This document shows, one piece after another, positions 18,810-28,476 of a stretch of DNA of 64,000 bases; positions within the stretch are counted from its first letter, which is position 1; every line of letters begins with the position of its first letter. The notes under the pieces were generated by a model. That model saw nothing but the letters and a program-made list of their open reading frames with translations, was not told the DNA's origin and did no database searches. The stretch is from Larkinella sp. C7 (lineage in GTDB: Bacteria > Bacteroidota > Bacteroidia > Cytophagales > Spirosomataceae), in assembly GCF_006149005.1 (NCBI RefSeq), contig NZ_VBSL01000014.1, forward strand, positions 1-64,000. Reading direction: 5' to 3'. Both the position numbers and the translations under genes were made by a program.

Positions 18810-21800
18810 ATGAAACTCGCCGACCACGTTCAATCCATCAAGCAGCTTACCCGAAAGGCATTCGATAATCAGTTTTCACGGCTGGGCATTGGCGCGGCCA
18901 AACTGCTCGACGCGGGCTTGCTGGCCCCCGAACTCCAGACCAAACGGACCAAAATAGAAGAGCTGGTGCGCAACCACGAAGGCGAAACCGGCACCTTTGC
19001 CCAGGCCCGCGAGAAGGCGCTCGACGAACTGGCCTTTACGCTCTTTAACCGGATTGCGGCCATCAAGGTCATGGAAGCCCGGACGCTGTTTCCCGAGGTG
19101 ATTACCAAACGCCCCGAAAACGGCGACCGCTCGTTTCAGCACCGCGACTGGCTGGAACAACACCCCCACCGGCGCGGCGATGAACTGGAAGGCTTACGGA
19201 GTTTTATCAAGGATGCCTTTGACCTGCTGGGGACCGAGATTGCGCTCTATGACCGAACCTATCCCTACGCGCTGCTGCCGCACACAGTGGAGCTGAACGA
19301 GATCATCGATGCGTTTAACGCGGTGGAGAAAGACCGCGACATTGACGACCACATCTGGGCGAGCGACGATATTCTGGGCTGGCTCTACGAGAGCTACAAC
19401 ATCGACAAGAAGCGGGAACACAAAGACAGCGGGGCCAAGACCGAATACCACAAGGTGTCGCTGCAATCGCAGGTGTATACGCCCCGCTGGGTGGTTGAGT
19501 TTCTGGTGCAGAACTCGCTGGGCAAGCTCTACCTGGAAATGTACCCGCAGTCGGAGATCCGGAACCGGTACAAGATTGCCAACGCCCCGCAAAAGCAGGA
19601 GCGTACGCCCAAGCCGCTGCCCGAGGTAAAACTGATTGACCCGGCGAGTGGCTCGGGCAATTTCCTGCTCTACGCCTTCGACTTTTTCTACGAACTGTAC
19701 CTGGATCAGATTGAGAACTACGGGGCCGATTATGACGAAGACGACGTACCGGCACTGATTCTGGAAAACAACGTGCATGGCATCGACCTCGACGACCGGG
19801 CTATTCAGCTGGCGCAGCTGGGACTGTATATAAAAGCCAAAACGCACAACCGAAGTGCCCAGATTCCGGGCTTTAAGGTGGTGTCGTCTGATTTTTTCCT
19901 GCCCGACTACGACGAGGTAGCGGCTATGTTTGAAAGCGACGACCAGTCGATTGGCGAAAGCCTGCGCGGCCTGCTCCGCGAGATTTGGGGCGACTTGCAA
20001 AACGCCTACCGCTTTGGCTCATTGGTACGGATTGAGGAGAAGGTTAATAATAGAATTGGCCAGTTAGATAGCTCAGCGACCCCCTTATTTGGCAACCAAG
20101 ATGCACAAATACTGACCGACTTTAAGGTGGAGTTTTTCCCTCGAATCCGCGAGGCCGTAACCCAATATAGCGGTAGCCGGACCACGCCATTCATTAAAGG
20201 CAAAACGCTGGATGCGCTGACTTTTCTGGAAATCATTACCCAACAATTTGACGTAGCCGTAGCGAATCCACCGTATACGGATAGTAGCGATTTTGGGCCT
20301 GATCTGAAAACGTTTATTGAGGATAATTACAGAAAGCCCTACAAGTTTAATACGAATTTATACGCCACATTTATAAAGCGTTGTTGTGAATTAGTGGATA
20401 GCAAAGGGAAGGTAGCAATGGTTCATCCACCCACGTTTATGTACATTAAAACGTTTGAAGATGTCCGTAAATACATGATCGACAAAACACACATTAGTTT
20501 GTTTGTTGAGTGGGGTTATTTAGGCATGTTTCATCCTTCGGCAAGAGTAGATAGTGCCATGTACATTTTAGAAAAAACGAAACAATATAATGATACAACG
20601 TTTATAAAACTTTCCGATTTATACGAAACCAAACGTTATGATGCCTTATTTGAAGCGTATGAGGATTACTTAAGTGGAAAAAAACATGAGTTAGTTTATC
20701 ATCTACCTCAATCAAAGCTTAAAATTATCGATGGTTGGCCTTTTATTTATTGGATTTCAGATGGGTTTCGAAATAAGTTTACTGGCCTAAGCTTCGAAGA
20801 TGTGGCATCAGTTGTCTCAGGCGTCAAAACCGGGAATAATGATAGGTTACTTAGATATTGGTGGGAGTTAGAGCAAAACTCCATTTCAAGTAGCTACTTG
20901 ACAGATCAAAAGCCTTGGGTCAGATATGTTAAGGGAGGCAAATATTGTAAATGGTACGGAAATAATTGGCTTTGTGTTTATTATAAAAAAGATGGTGAAG
21001 AGATAAAAAAGAGCAATAATTATAATTTACCTGTATCAAAACATTTGTTTAAAAAAGGAATCACTTATTCGGCTACGTCAACTAAAGGTGTATCATTTAG
21101 GATATTGGAGGATAATCAACTTTTCGATATGAAGGGTTCATCTATATTGTTTGATGAGCCTTTCATGGTAGAATACTCGCTTGGATTGCTAAATTCTAGA
21201 CTCTCTTTTTATATAGCAAAATGCTTAAATGGGACAGTTGAGACGCAAGTAGGAGATATTAAAAGAATTCCATATATCGATCCAGGTATTGTTACACAAC
21301 GAAAAATATCTAATTTAGGTCATAAAAATATTGTATTAACACAGGAAATAAATTCATACAAGATTACCGAACACAACTTTAAAATAAGCTCTGTTTATTT
21401 TTTCGCAGGAAATTCTTTAAGAGAAAAAGTTTTATCTTCTCTTTATCATGAAAATACTCAAGTCAGTTTGCTTTTGATTAATGAAGCATTAATCAATATT
21501 CTTATTTTTGAAATTTATGACCTCAATCCTGAAGATCAGCAACAAGTAGAAGCTAAAATGGGTAAATCGGTTGGTGAGTTACCCGTACTAGCTATAGCCA
21601 AAACGGCTTATCTGGACGAGGCATCAATAGACAACGAAACGGTCAAAACATTCATTCAGGAATTACCGGTCGCCAGTTTTGACGATGAGCAGCTAGACGC
21701 CATCAAAGCGGAGTTTCCATCGCTTTATCAGGCCAACAATGATCTGGAAGAATTCTGTATCCAGCATCAGGTCAACCCCATCAACGTCTGGTACTGGTTC

Positions 21801-22481
21801 CGGGAGAGTAACGTACTGCCACCGGCTCGGGCGGCAGAAATTGCCCTAGAGTTTCTAGCCGATCTGATCCGGGAGATTCTGATGGAGGACGAAGACGGCA
21901 TTGTGCCGCTGGTCCGCAATGCTGGGGAAGACATTCTGCTGGATCGCATCGAGAGCAAGATGCAGTCCAAAGGCTTCAGCACCGCCCAGATTTCGCAGTT
22001 GGATGGGTTGTTGGGTCGCCCACTCAACGAGTACCTGGAGAATCATTTCTTCCGCAACCTCAGCGACCATCTAAACATGTTTCCTAATCTGCCCAGAACG
22101 CCCTTTATCTGGCACCTGAGCAGCGGGCCGTACCGGGGTTTTGAGTGCTACCTGATCATTTACAAATGGAGTAAAGACAAACTGCTGCTGCTCAAATCGG
22201 TTTATGTCGAGAAACGGGAGCGGTCGCTCATCAACCGCAAAACAGACCTGCTCAACGATAACTCCGCCAAAGGCCAGAACGAGCGCAACCTGGTCGATAA
22301 GCAACTGGGCGAGATAGCCGAGTTCAAACGCAAGATCGACGACCTGCTGGCGTCGGGCTACGACCCCAAGCTGGACGGTGGCGTGGGCAAAAACATTGCC
22401 CCGCTTCAAAAACGCGGCATGATCCCCTACGAGGTGCTCAACGCCAAGCAATTGCCCAAGTACCTAAACGCAGACTGGTAA
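18810..22481 (+). CDS. pglX: BREX adenine-N6 DNA methyltransferase PglX
   Basis: 1223 residues, normal for type I PglX. The SAM-binding motif DPASGSGNF is at about 275-283 and the catalytic NPPY at about 483. It methylates the BREX motif on host DNA and is also needed for phage exclusion. The N-terminal third and the C-terminal third are GC-rich, while about 20.26-21.54 kb (residues about 485-910, where the specificity region lies) is visibly AT-rich with different codon use. This suggests replacement of the target-recognition part by recombination. The stop TAA is directly followed by the next ATG. Confidence 0.95.
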   Translation: MKLADHVQSIKQLTRKAFDNQFSRLGIGAAKLLDAGLLAPELQTKRTKIEELVRNHEGETGTFAQAREKALDELAFTLFNRIAAIKVMEARTLFPEVITKRPENGDRSFQHRDWLEQHPHRRGDELEGLRSFIKDAFDLLGTEIALYDRTYPYALLPHTVELNEIIDAFNAVEKDRDIDDHIWASDDILGWLYESYNIDKKREHKDSGAKTEYHKVSLQSQVYTPRWVVEFLVQNSLGKLYLEMYPQSEIRNRYKIANAPQKQERTPKPLPEVKLIDPASGSGNFLLYAFDFFYELYLDQIENYGADYDEDDVPALILENNVHGIDLDDRAIQLAQLGLYIKAKTHNRSAQIPGFKVVSSDFFLPDYDEVAAMFESDDQSIGESLRGLLREIWGDLQNAYRFGSLVRIEEKVNNRIGQLDSSATPLFGNQDAQILTDFKVEFFPRIREAVTQYSGSRTTPFIKGKTLDALTFLEIITQQFDVAVANPPYTDSSDFGPDLKTFIEDNYRKPYKFNTNLYATFIKRCCELVDSKGKVAMVHPPTFMYIKTFEDVRKYMIDKTHISLFVEWGYLGMFHPSARVDSAMYILEKTKQYNDTTFIKLSDLYETKRYDALFEAYEDYLSGKKHELVYHLPQSKLKIIDGWPFIYWISDGFRNKFTGLSFEDVASVVSGVKTGNNDRLLRYWWELEQNSISSSYLTDQKPWVRYVKGGKYCKWYGNNWLCVYYKKDGEEIKKSNNYNLPVSKHLFKKGITYSATSTKGVSFRILEDNQLFDMKGSSILFDEPFMVEYSLGLLNSRLSFYIAKCLNGTVETQVGDIKRIPYIDPGIVTQRKISNLGHKNIVLTQEINSYKITEHNFKISSVYFFAGNSLREKVLSSLYHENTQVSLLLINEALINILIFEIYDLNPEDQQQVEAKMGKSVGELPVLAIAKTAYLDEASIDNETVKTFIQELPVASFDDEQLDAIKAEFPSLYQANNDLEEFCIQHQVNPINVWYWFRESNVLPPARAAEIALEFLADLIREILMEDEDGIVPLVRNAGEDILLDRIESKMQSKGFSTAQISQLDGLLGRPLNEYLENHFFRNLSDHLNMFPNLPRTPFIWHLSSGPYRGFECYLIIYKWSKDKLLLLKSVYVEKRERSLINRKTDLLNDNSAKGQNERNLVDKQLGEIAEFKRKIDDLLASGYDPKLDGGVGKNIAPLQKRGMIPYEVLNAKQLPKYLNADW
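20260..21540. other. AT-rich mosaic segment within pglX
   Basis: Base and codon use change abruptly just after the NPPY motif and change back near 21.54 kb. The reading frame is kept. The segment covers the likely target-recognition domain. Boundaries are judged by eye. Confidence 0.6.
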
Positions 22482-24095
22482 ATGGCGCTACCCGTCAACA
22501 TAGTCGACTTACTACACGGCCGCTCGGTAGAGTGGGATCGTCTGGAGTTCAAGCAAGGCTGGAACCCCGAAGACGTGGTGCATACGCTATGCGCCTTCGC
22601 CAACGACATCAACAACTGGGGTGGGGGCTACCTCATCATCGGCGTGGCCGAGCAAAACGGTCGTCCGGTGCTGCCCCCCGCTGGCCTCAACCCCGATCAA
22701 CTCGACCGCATACAAGGCGAGCTGGTGAGTTTGTGCCATAAAATCCAGCCCAACTACCTGCCCGTTTCGCAGCCCTACGACTGGCAGGGGCAGTCTATTC
22801 TGGTGATCTGGGCCCCGGCGGGCGATGTTCGGCCCTACACGGCCCCGGTGTCGCTGTCCGAGCGTCAAAGTCGCCGGGAGTCGTACATCCGGCAGGGTTC
22901 ACGCAGCATCCTGGCCCAGGGCGAGACCCTGCGTCGGCTGCAGGAGCTCACCGCCCGCATCCCCTTCGACGACCGCATGAATCAGGTCGCCACCCTCAAA
23001 GACCTGTCCCTAAGCCTGATTCAGGGCTTTCTGGACGAGGTCAACAGCGACCTGCTCGACGAGAGCACCCGCATGCCCTTTACCGAACTCTGTCAGCAGA
23101 TGCGGATTGCCAAAGGTCCCGATGAGAATTTGCGGCCGGTCAACGCGGGTTTACTGTTCTTCAGCAAAGAACCCGAGCGTTTTTTCGACCGCGCCTGGAT
23201 CGAGGTCGTCATCCGGCGCGACGAAGCCGGGAAGCAGTTCAGCGAGAAATACTTTAAAGGGCCGCTGCACGTCCAGCTGCGCGATACGCTGGCGTATATA
23301 CGTACCTACGTGGTGGAGGAGAAAATCCGCAAAGTAGCGGGTCGGGCCGAAGCCGAGCGGTTTTATAACTTTCCGTTTGCCGCCATTGAAGAAGCCGTTG
23401 CCAACGCGGTATTCCACAAAAGTTACGAGCTCCCCAACCCCATCGAAATTCAGATCTGGCCCGATAAGATCGAGATTCTGAGTTTCCCCGGTCCGGTACC
23501 GCCCGTAACGGCCACCATATTGGCCTCGCAAAAACGGATTGTTGCCCGCGAGTACCGCAACCGGCGCGTGGGTGATTTTCTGAAAGAGCTGCACCTGACC
23601 GAAGGGCGCGGCACCGGCTTGCCCGCCATTTACCGGGCCATGGAACAAAACGGTTCTCCCGCGCCCGTTTTTGAAACCGACGAGCATTGTACCTACTTCC
23701 TGACGGTATTGCCGATCCATGCCGATGCGGTGGCTGGTTCAAGTAACTTAGTTACTCCCGAGAAAAGTAACGAAGTTAGTAACCAAGATACCCGTACAGA
23801 ATCGGTCAGGTACCAAGTCAGGTCCGAAGTTGGGTACCAAGTTAGAGACCAAGTCATAGACCGGATTATTCAGACGCTACAATATTGTCTCCATCCGCAC
23901 TCCCGCAAAAGCATACTGGAAAATCTGGGTTTAGCGAGCAAGACGGCCAATTTCTCTGAGAATATTGGCCCTGCCCTGGATAAAGGCTGGCTGGCCATGA
24001 CCATTCCCGAAAAGCCCAATAGCAAGAGCCAGCAATACATGACCACCCCCGAAGGTAAAAACCTGCTCCAAAACCTGAACCTGCTCCATGATTGA
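22482..24095 (+). CDS. AlbA_2/RecG-like ATP-binding regulator inside the BREX operon
   Basis: 537 residues. An N-terminal AlbA_2 (Schlafen-like) domain (about 10-130: LEFKQGW, then GGGYLIIGVAE) is followed by a RecG-related C-terminal ATP-binding fold (about 290-400: IEEAVANAVFHKSY, GRGTGL). A repetitive Val/Gln/Arg-rich linker (about 420-460) and a winged-helix-like end (about 460-537) complete it. Proteins of this type are usually transcription regulators or accessory nucleic-acid-binding factors. It starts on the base after the pglX stop and overlaps pglZ by 8 bp, so it is a built-in member of this BREX operon. Confidence 0.8.
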   Translation: MALPVNIVDLLHGRSVEWDRLEFKQGWNPEDVVHTLCAFANDINNWGGGYLIIGVAEQNGRPVLPPAGLNPDQLDRIQGELVSLCHKIQPNYLPVSQPYDWQGQSILVIWAPAGDVRPYTAPVSLSERQSRRESYIRQGSRSILAQGETLRRLQELTARIPFDDRMNQVATLKDLSLSLIQGFLDEVNSDLLDESTRMPFTELCQQMRIAKGPDENLRPVNAGLLFFSKEPERFFDRAWIEVVIRRDEAGKQFSEKYFKGPLHVQLRDTLAYIRTYVVEEKIRKVAGRAEAERFYNFPFAAIEEAVANAVFHKSYELPNPIEIQIWPDKIEILSFPGPVPPVTATILASQKRIVAREYRNRRVGDFLKELHLTEGRGTGLPAIYRAMEQNGSPAPVFETDEHCTYFLTVLPIHADAVAGSSNLVTPEKSNEVSNQDTRTESVRYQVRSEVGYQVRDQVIDRIIQTLQYCLHPHSRKSILENLGLASKTANFSENIGPALDKGWLAMTIPEKPNSKSQQYMTTPEGKNLLQNLNLLHD

Positions 24096-26316
24096 AACCT
24101 GGCTGTACCAAGACATCAAGAAAACGTTCGACCGGGGTTATACTCGTTTTGTGCTGAGCGATCTGCACGGCGAAGCCAGTTACCTGCTGAGCCAGCTGCC
24201 CAAAAACTGGACGGTACTGGAAGCCCATTCCGAACTGGACGAACTACACGCCAAATACCTGGCCGAAACCGAGCACGCCGATACCCCCGTGGTGTTTTAC
24301 ACCCGCATTCCCGTTGAGAAGCTCACCTTCCTGATGGAATACGCCATGATTGGCGGGAATCTGCCCATTACGCAGTTTCAACAGTACATCAAAAAACAGG
24401 TTCATAAACATACGGGATTCAATTTGAATCTGGTGAAAGAGGATCTCCTGACCGCAGCCAAAGTCTCCGTCGGCAAAGACAAAACGTACTGGATGGACCT
24501 TAGCCATAAAGGGTCGGGCGAAATCTTCGATCTCCGGGAAATGCTGTTGCCGTTTCTACATGAGCCGGAGTCATTCGCGAGCAGTATGCACGCCACGGTA
24601 AAAAAGGCATTTCTATCGCGGGTTCAGCAGCACATCGGGCAAACGCCCATGGACAAACCCGCCCAAACGGTGGCGCAGGAAGTGACCCAAAACCTGCTGG
24701 AGGGATTGCTGCTTAACAAACCCGATGCCCTGTTGCTTTCCGTTTATCACCGCTGGCTGGATAGCAACAGCGCCAAATCATCGTTTCTAACGTACCTGAA
24801 AGCCTACACCCCGTCGACGCTGGCCAATCCCTGGAACGTCCACCCCGATCACCCATTCGGTCAGGTCGATCTGTTGCAGCTTCAGGACGTGGTGGCTCAC
24901 CTGCACGACCGGTCTAAGCTTACTAAATGGCTTCCGGCTATGCAGGCTAGAGCCAAAAACCGCTACGCCCGGCTGATGCAACTGGACTGGTGGGAAGCGG
25001 TAGTCGCGCTGATCCAGTTCGATGCCAAAGGCATTCAAAGCATCAGTTCGTTTGCCGACGCCATCAAGTTTTACAAAGAGAGCTTTGTGCCGGTCGATCG
25101 GGCCATGCGGCAGTTATTAGCCGAGTTCCTCAGCAACGCTCCCCTCATAAAACCCCTACAGGAGTATTACCATACCCTGGTGGGTGAGCTGCTGGAAAAA
25201 TGGTTTTATTACTTTGAAGACTACGGGCAAACCCAACAGGGGTTACTCAACCGAATTATCGACAATCGACAGGGGCCAATTGCCATCATTGTGGGCGACG
25301 GCGTTACCTACGAAATCGCCGATAAAATCAACCGTCGCGTCGGCAAAGACCTGAAAACAACGGCCGATCACTTCCTGGCCGATTTGCCGTCGGTAACCGA
25401 CAACAACATGAGTCGGCTCTACCGCTCGGATGGCAGTTGGGTAGCCGAGAAAGCCGAACGGGAACGCTACCTAAAAGCCGAATTTCCGAAGCTCAGCATC
25501 GCCTTTGTCGACCTGGAGGATATAAACCACAGCCTGTCGGGTCACGATGTGGTTATTTGCAGCTACAAAGACATCGACGACATGGGCGAGAAGCTACAAC
25601 AGAAAGCCCTGAAGTTTCTGGATACGGTGATCGACACCGTGAGCAGCAAGATCAAAGAGCTGGAAAAGATCGGTTTCCCTACGATTCACCTGGTTACCGA
25701 CCACGGTTTCGTTTTAACGGGTTTAATTAGTGATTCGGATAAAATTGAAGTCAAACCAACGGGTGCCAGTCTAAAAACAGAACGGTTTATCGCCTGTGCC
25801 GAGCGGCAAACTACGTTACCGGCGCAGCTGCTGGAGGTCAAGTCCAGCTATAAAGAGTTCAGCTACCTGTATTTTGCCAAAAACCTACGGTCGTTTAAAA
25901 CGCCCGGCAAATACGGCTACGCACACGGTGGGGCTTCCCTTCAGGAATTGGTTGTTCCCCACTTTACGTTTACGTCTCCGCACGTAGTAAAAACGCTGGA
26001 GGTTGTCATTACCGATAAAGCGGCTCTAAAAGACGTAGTTGGTGAAAATTTCGTCATCCGGCTTCAGGCGGGAACTGGTGATGGTGGGGTGTTTTCGGCC
26101 CAGCGCAAATGTAAACTATTGATCTACAATAATGGGAAGGAAATTGGTGCCAGTGATGTAATCTCCCTTTCGGTTAATGAGAGCGCCAGTAGAGAATATT
26201 CCTTCGAAAAAAAGCCGGAACTGGACATCATTCTGGTGGACGCCACCACCAGAGCTCAGTTGGACAAAGTAGTCGTAAAGAAATCTTCCATCCGTGATTT
26301 AGGCGGTTTATTGTAG
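24088..26316 (+). CDS. pglZ: BREX phosphatase-superfamily protein PglZ
   Basis: 742 residues. The alkaline-phosphatase-type core has a metal-binding VGDGVTY at about 401-407 and VTDHGF at about 535-540. PglZ is the marker of all BREX systems; its in vivo substrate is unclear. The N-terminus begins in the upstream gene's last codons. A beta-rich C-terminal domain follows the phosphatase core (about 640-742). Intact. Confidence 0.93.
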   Translation: MIETWLYQDIKKTFDRGYTRFVLSDLHGEASYLLSQLPKNWTVLEAHSELDELHAKYLAETEHADTPVVFYTRIPVEKLTFLMEYAMIGGNLPITQFQQYIKKQVHKHTGFNLNLVKEDLLTAAKVSVGKDKTYWMDLSHKGSGEIFDLREMLLPFLHEPESFASSMHATVKKAFLSRVQQHIGQTPMDKPAQTVAQEVTQNLLEGLLLNKPDALLLSVYHRWLDSNSAKSSFLTYLKAYTPSTLANPWNVHPDHPFGQVDLLQLQDVVAHLHDRSKLTKWLPAMQARAKNRYARLMQLDWWEAVVALIQFDAKGIQSISSFADAIKFYKESFVPVDRAMRQLLAEFLSNAPLIKPLQEYYHTLVGELLEKWFYYFEDYGQTQQGLLNRIIDNRQGPIAIIVGDGVTYEIADKINRRVGKDLKTTADHFLADLPSVTDNNMSRLYRSDGSWVAEKAERERYLKAEFPKLSIAFVDLEDINHSLSGHDVVICSYKDIDDMGEKLQQKALKFLDTVIDTVSSKIKELEKIGFPTIHLVTDHGFVLTGLISDSDKIEVKPTGASLKTERFIACAERQTTLPAQLLEVKSSYKEFSYLYFAKNLRSFKTPGKYGYAHGGASLQELVVPHFTFTSPHVVKTLEVVITDKAALKDVVGENFVIRLQAGTGDGGVFSAQRKCKLLIYNNGKEIGASDVISLSVNESASREYSFEKKPELDIILVDATTRAQLDKVVVKKSSIRDLGGLL

Positions 26317-26324
26317 ATTGCCGT

Positions 26325-28376
26325 ATGATTGTACTCGATAATCTTGATAACAAACTGCTGGAGCATTTCCGGGGTTACGTCGTCAAAAAAGACCTGGTTC
26401 GCATGGTCAAAGTAGGTGCCAACGTACCGGTCTTCGTGCTGGAATACCTTATTGCCAACTCCTGCTCGACGAATGACGAAGAAAAAATTCGTCAGGGTAT
26501 GGAGAATGTCAAGCGGATTCTATCCCAGCATTACGTAAACCCGGAGGAAAGCAGCCTGATTCATTCGAAAATCAGGGAGGCCGGGAGCTATAAGATCATT
26601 GACAAAATATCGGTTCGGCTCGATCCCAAAAAGGACAAATACTGGGCGCAGCTCAACAACAGCAACATCAAAGACGCCAATATCCGGGATGAACTGGTGC
26701 TGGAGCACGACAAAATGATGTTGGGCGGCATTTGGGCCATCATCGACATTGAATACGATCCGAATATCAAAATTGGCTCGACTATTTTCCCCTTTGTCAT
26801 TCGGGACATCAAACCCATTCAGCTTTCATCTTTCGATAACACGCGTATTCAGGACAAGCGGAAAGAGTTTAGCAGAGAGGAATGGATCGAGGTATTGATG
26901 CGCAGTAGTGGCTATGAGCCTTCCTCAGAAGGAATGACCGACCGGGTAAAAATGCTCCTGCTTTCCCGCCTGATCCCGCTGGTCGAATCGAACTTCAACT
27001 TTGTGGAATTGGGCCCCCGATCGACCGGTAAGTCATTTGTTTTTAAAGAGTTGACGCCCTACGCGGTTTTGATTTCGGGCGGTCAGGGCACGGTGGCCAA
27101 GTTATTTGTCAATGGCTCAACCGGCCGGGTAGGGGCGGTGGGTCAGTGGGACGCCATCTGCTTCGATGAGGCAACCGACAAGCTTTTCAAAGAGCGCGAT
27201 GCCATTCCGCTCATGAAGGATTACATGGAATCGGGTTCGTTTTCGCGGGCTGGTGCTGGTGGAGAAATAACCGGTAACTCGTCGATTATCTTAAACGGCA
27301 ATATTAACCAACCGGTTGAAACCGTACTGCAAACATCTCATCTATTTAGCCCGCTGTCGCCCGAAGTAAACAACGATACCGCGTTCCTGGACCGGATTCA
27401 CTTCTATTTGCCCGGCTGGGAAATGATCAAGTTTTCGCCGGTCAACTTTACCTCGAATTTCGGCTTCAGCACCGATTACTTTTCAGAAGCCCTAAAGAGC
27501 ATGCGGAAAGAGAACTACACCGATGCACTGGAAAAGTACTTCTCGCTCGGTTCGCACCTCAAACAGCGCGATACCAAGCCCGTTAAAAAGACCGTATCCG
27601 GCTTAATCAAGATTCTGCATCCCGACGGCAAATTCACCAAAGAAGATGTTCGGGTATATCTGCGATTTGCGCTGGAAATGCGTCGCCGGGTGAAAGAACA
27701 GCTCAAGCGGATAGGAGGGATGGAGTTCTGGGATACCAACTTCTCCTTTATTGACAAAGACACCCAGGAAGAAACGTTTGTTGGCTTACCAGAAGAGAAA
27801 GGCTCCCAACTCATTGAAAGTACTCCGCTCTCTCCGGGATTGTGCTATACCTGTACCAGTGAAGGCGAGAACTTTGCCTTGGTCAGGATTGAAGTCGTTG
27901 TTACTCAGGGCTCGGGGAAAATGAATATATCAGGAACAACCAGTGCTTTGGTAAAAGAAAACATCCGGAATACCTACCAGTACATCAAGGCCAATGAGCG
28001 GAAAATCCTGAATGAGCAGCACAGTTTGGCCAACTTTGATGTAAACGTCCAAATATCGAATTTACTCGGTGCGCAGATAGGATCAGGAGTAGGAGGGGCG
28101 GTTTATCTGGCTATTTTATCGGCATTATATAAGCGAAACCTGAAGCCGGGACTCGCCGTATTAGGGAACATATCCATTGGTGGAGCAATCGAACGAGTGC
28201 CTAACTTTTCGGATAAAGTCTCGATGCTTTCTGAGAATGGCGCCAAAACCATTGTCGTACCGATGGACAATTTGTCGGAGATCGCTACAGTCCCGCAATC
28301 GGTGCTTGGCTTATCCGATGTGCCGTTTTATTCTAACAGCCAGATGTTGATGCAAAAAGCGGTTTTGATGGAGTGA
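26325..28376 (+). CDS. brxL: BREX AAA+/Lon-like protein BrxL
   Basis: 683 residues. The AAA+ module has Walker A GPRSTGKS at about 229-236 and an acidic CFDEATD near 282. The C-terminal Lon-protease-like fold spans about 540-670. Alignment by eye to Lon (GPSAG and GGLKEK) puts Gly and Ser where Lon has its catalytic Ser and Lys, so proteolysis looks unlikely. BrxL of other systems forms MCM-like DNA-binding rings. It marks this operon as type I BREX and is its last core gene. Confidence 0.92.
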   Translation: MIVLDNLDNKLLEHFRGYVVKKDLVRMVKVGANVPVFVLEYLIANSCSTNDEEKIRQGMENVKRILSQHYVNPEESSLIHSKIREAGSYKIIDKISVRLDPKKDKYWAQLNNSNIKDANIRDELVLEHDKMMLGGIWAIIDIEYDPNIKIGSTIFPFVIRDIKPIQLSSFDNTRIQDKRKEFSREEWIEVLMRSSGYEPSSEGMTDRVKMLLLSRLIPLVESNFNFVELGPRSTGKSFVFKELTPYAVLISGGQGTVAKLFVNGSTGRVGAVGQWDAICFDEATDKLFKERDAIPLMKDYMESGSFSRAGAGGEITGNSSIILNGNINQPVETVLQTSHLFSPLSPEVNNDTAFLDRIHFYLPGWEMIKFSPVNFTSNFGFSTDYFSEALKSMRKENYTDALEKYFSLGSHLKQRDTKPVKKTVSGLIKILHPDGKFTKEDVRVYLRFALEMRRRVKEQLKRIGGMEFWDTNFSFIDKDTQEETFVGLPEEKGSQLIESTPLSPGLCYTCTSEGENFALVRIEVVVTQGSGKMNISGTTSALVKENIRNTYQYIKANERKILNEQHSLANFDVNVQISNLLGAQIGSGVGGAVYLAILSALYKRNLKPGLAVLGNISIGGAIERVPNFSDKVSMLSENGAKTIVVPMDNLSEIATVPQSVLGLSDVPFYSNSQMLMQKAVLME

Positions 28377-28388
28377 AGGGAGAATAAA

Positions 28389-28407
28389 GCCCTTAGCGTT
28401 AAAGGGC
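28389..28407 (+). terminator. Stem-loop after brxL
   Basis: GCCCTT (28389-28394) pairs with AAGGGC (28402-28407) around a 7-base loop, followed by an AT-rich but not U-only stretch. A plausible weak terminator of the BREX operon. Confidence 0.45.
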
Positions 28408-28444
28408 CATTTAATATTATTCTGAAGTACCCCAATTTTTATAC

Positions 28445-28458
28445 TACCTATATAGGTA
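28445..28458. promoter_or_regulatory. 14-bp perfect palindrome before the sacsin-like gene
   Basis: TACCTATATAGGTA lies 18 bp before the ATG of the next gene in an AT-rich patch. A perfect dyad at promoter distance suggests an operator. Confidence 0.45.
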
Positions 28459-28476
28459 TAAAAATAACATACAACA

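Noticed and set aside
18810-22481. Phase-variable homopolymer switch in pglX
   Set aside because: No long homopolymer or short tandem repeat was seen in the frame; only the composition mosaic is visible.
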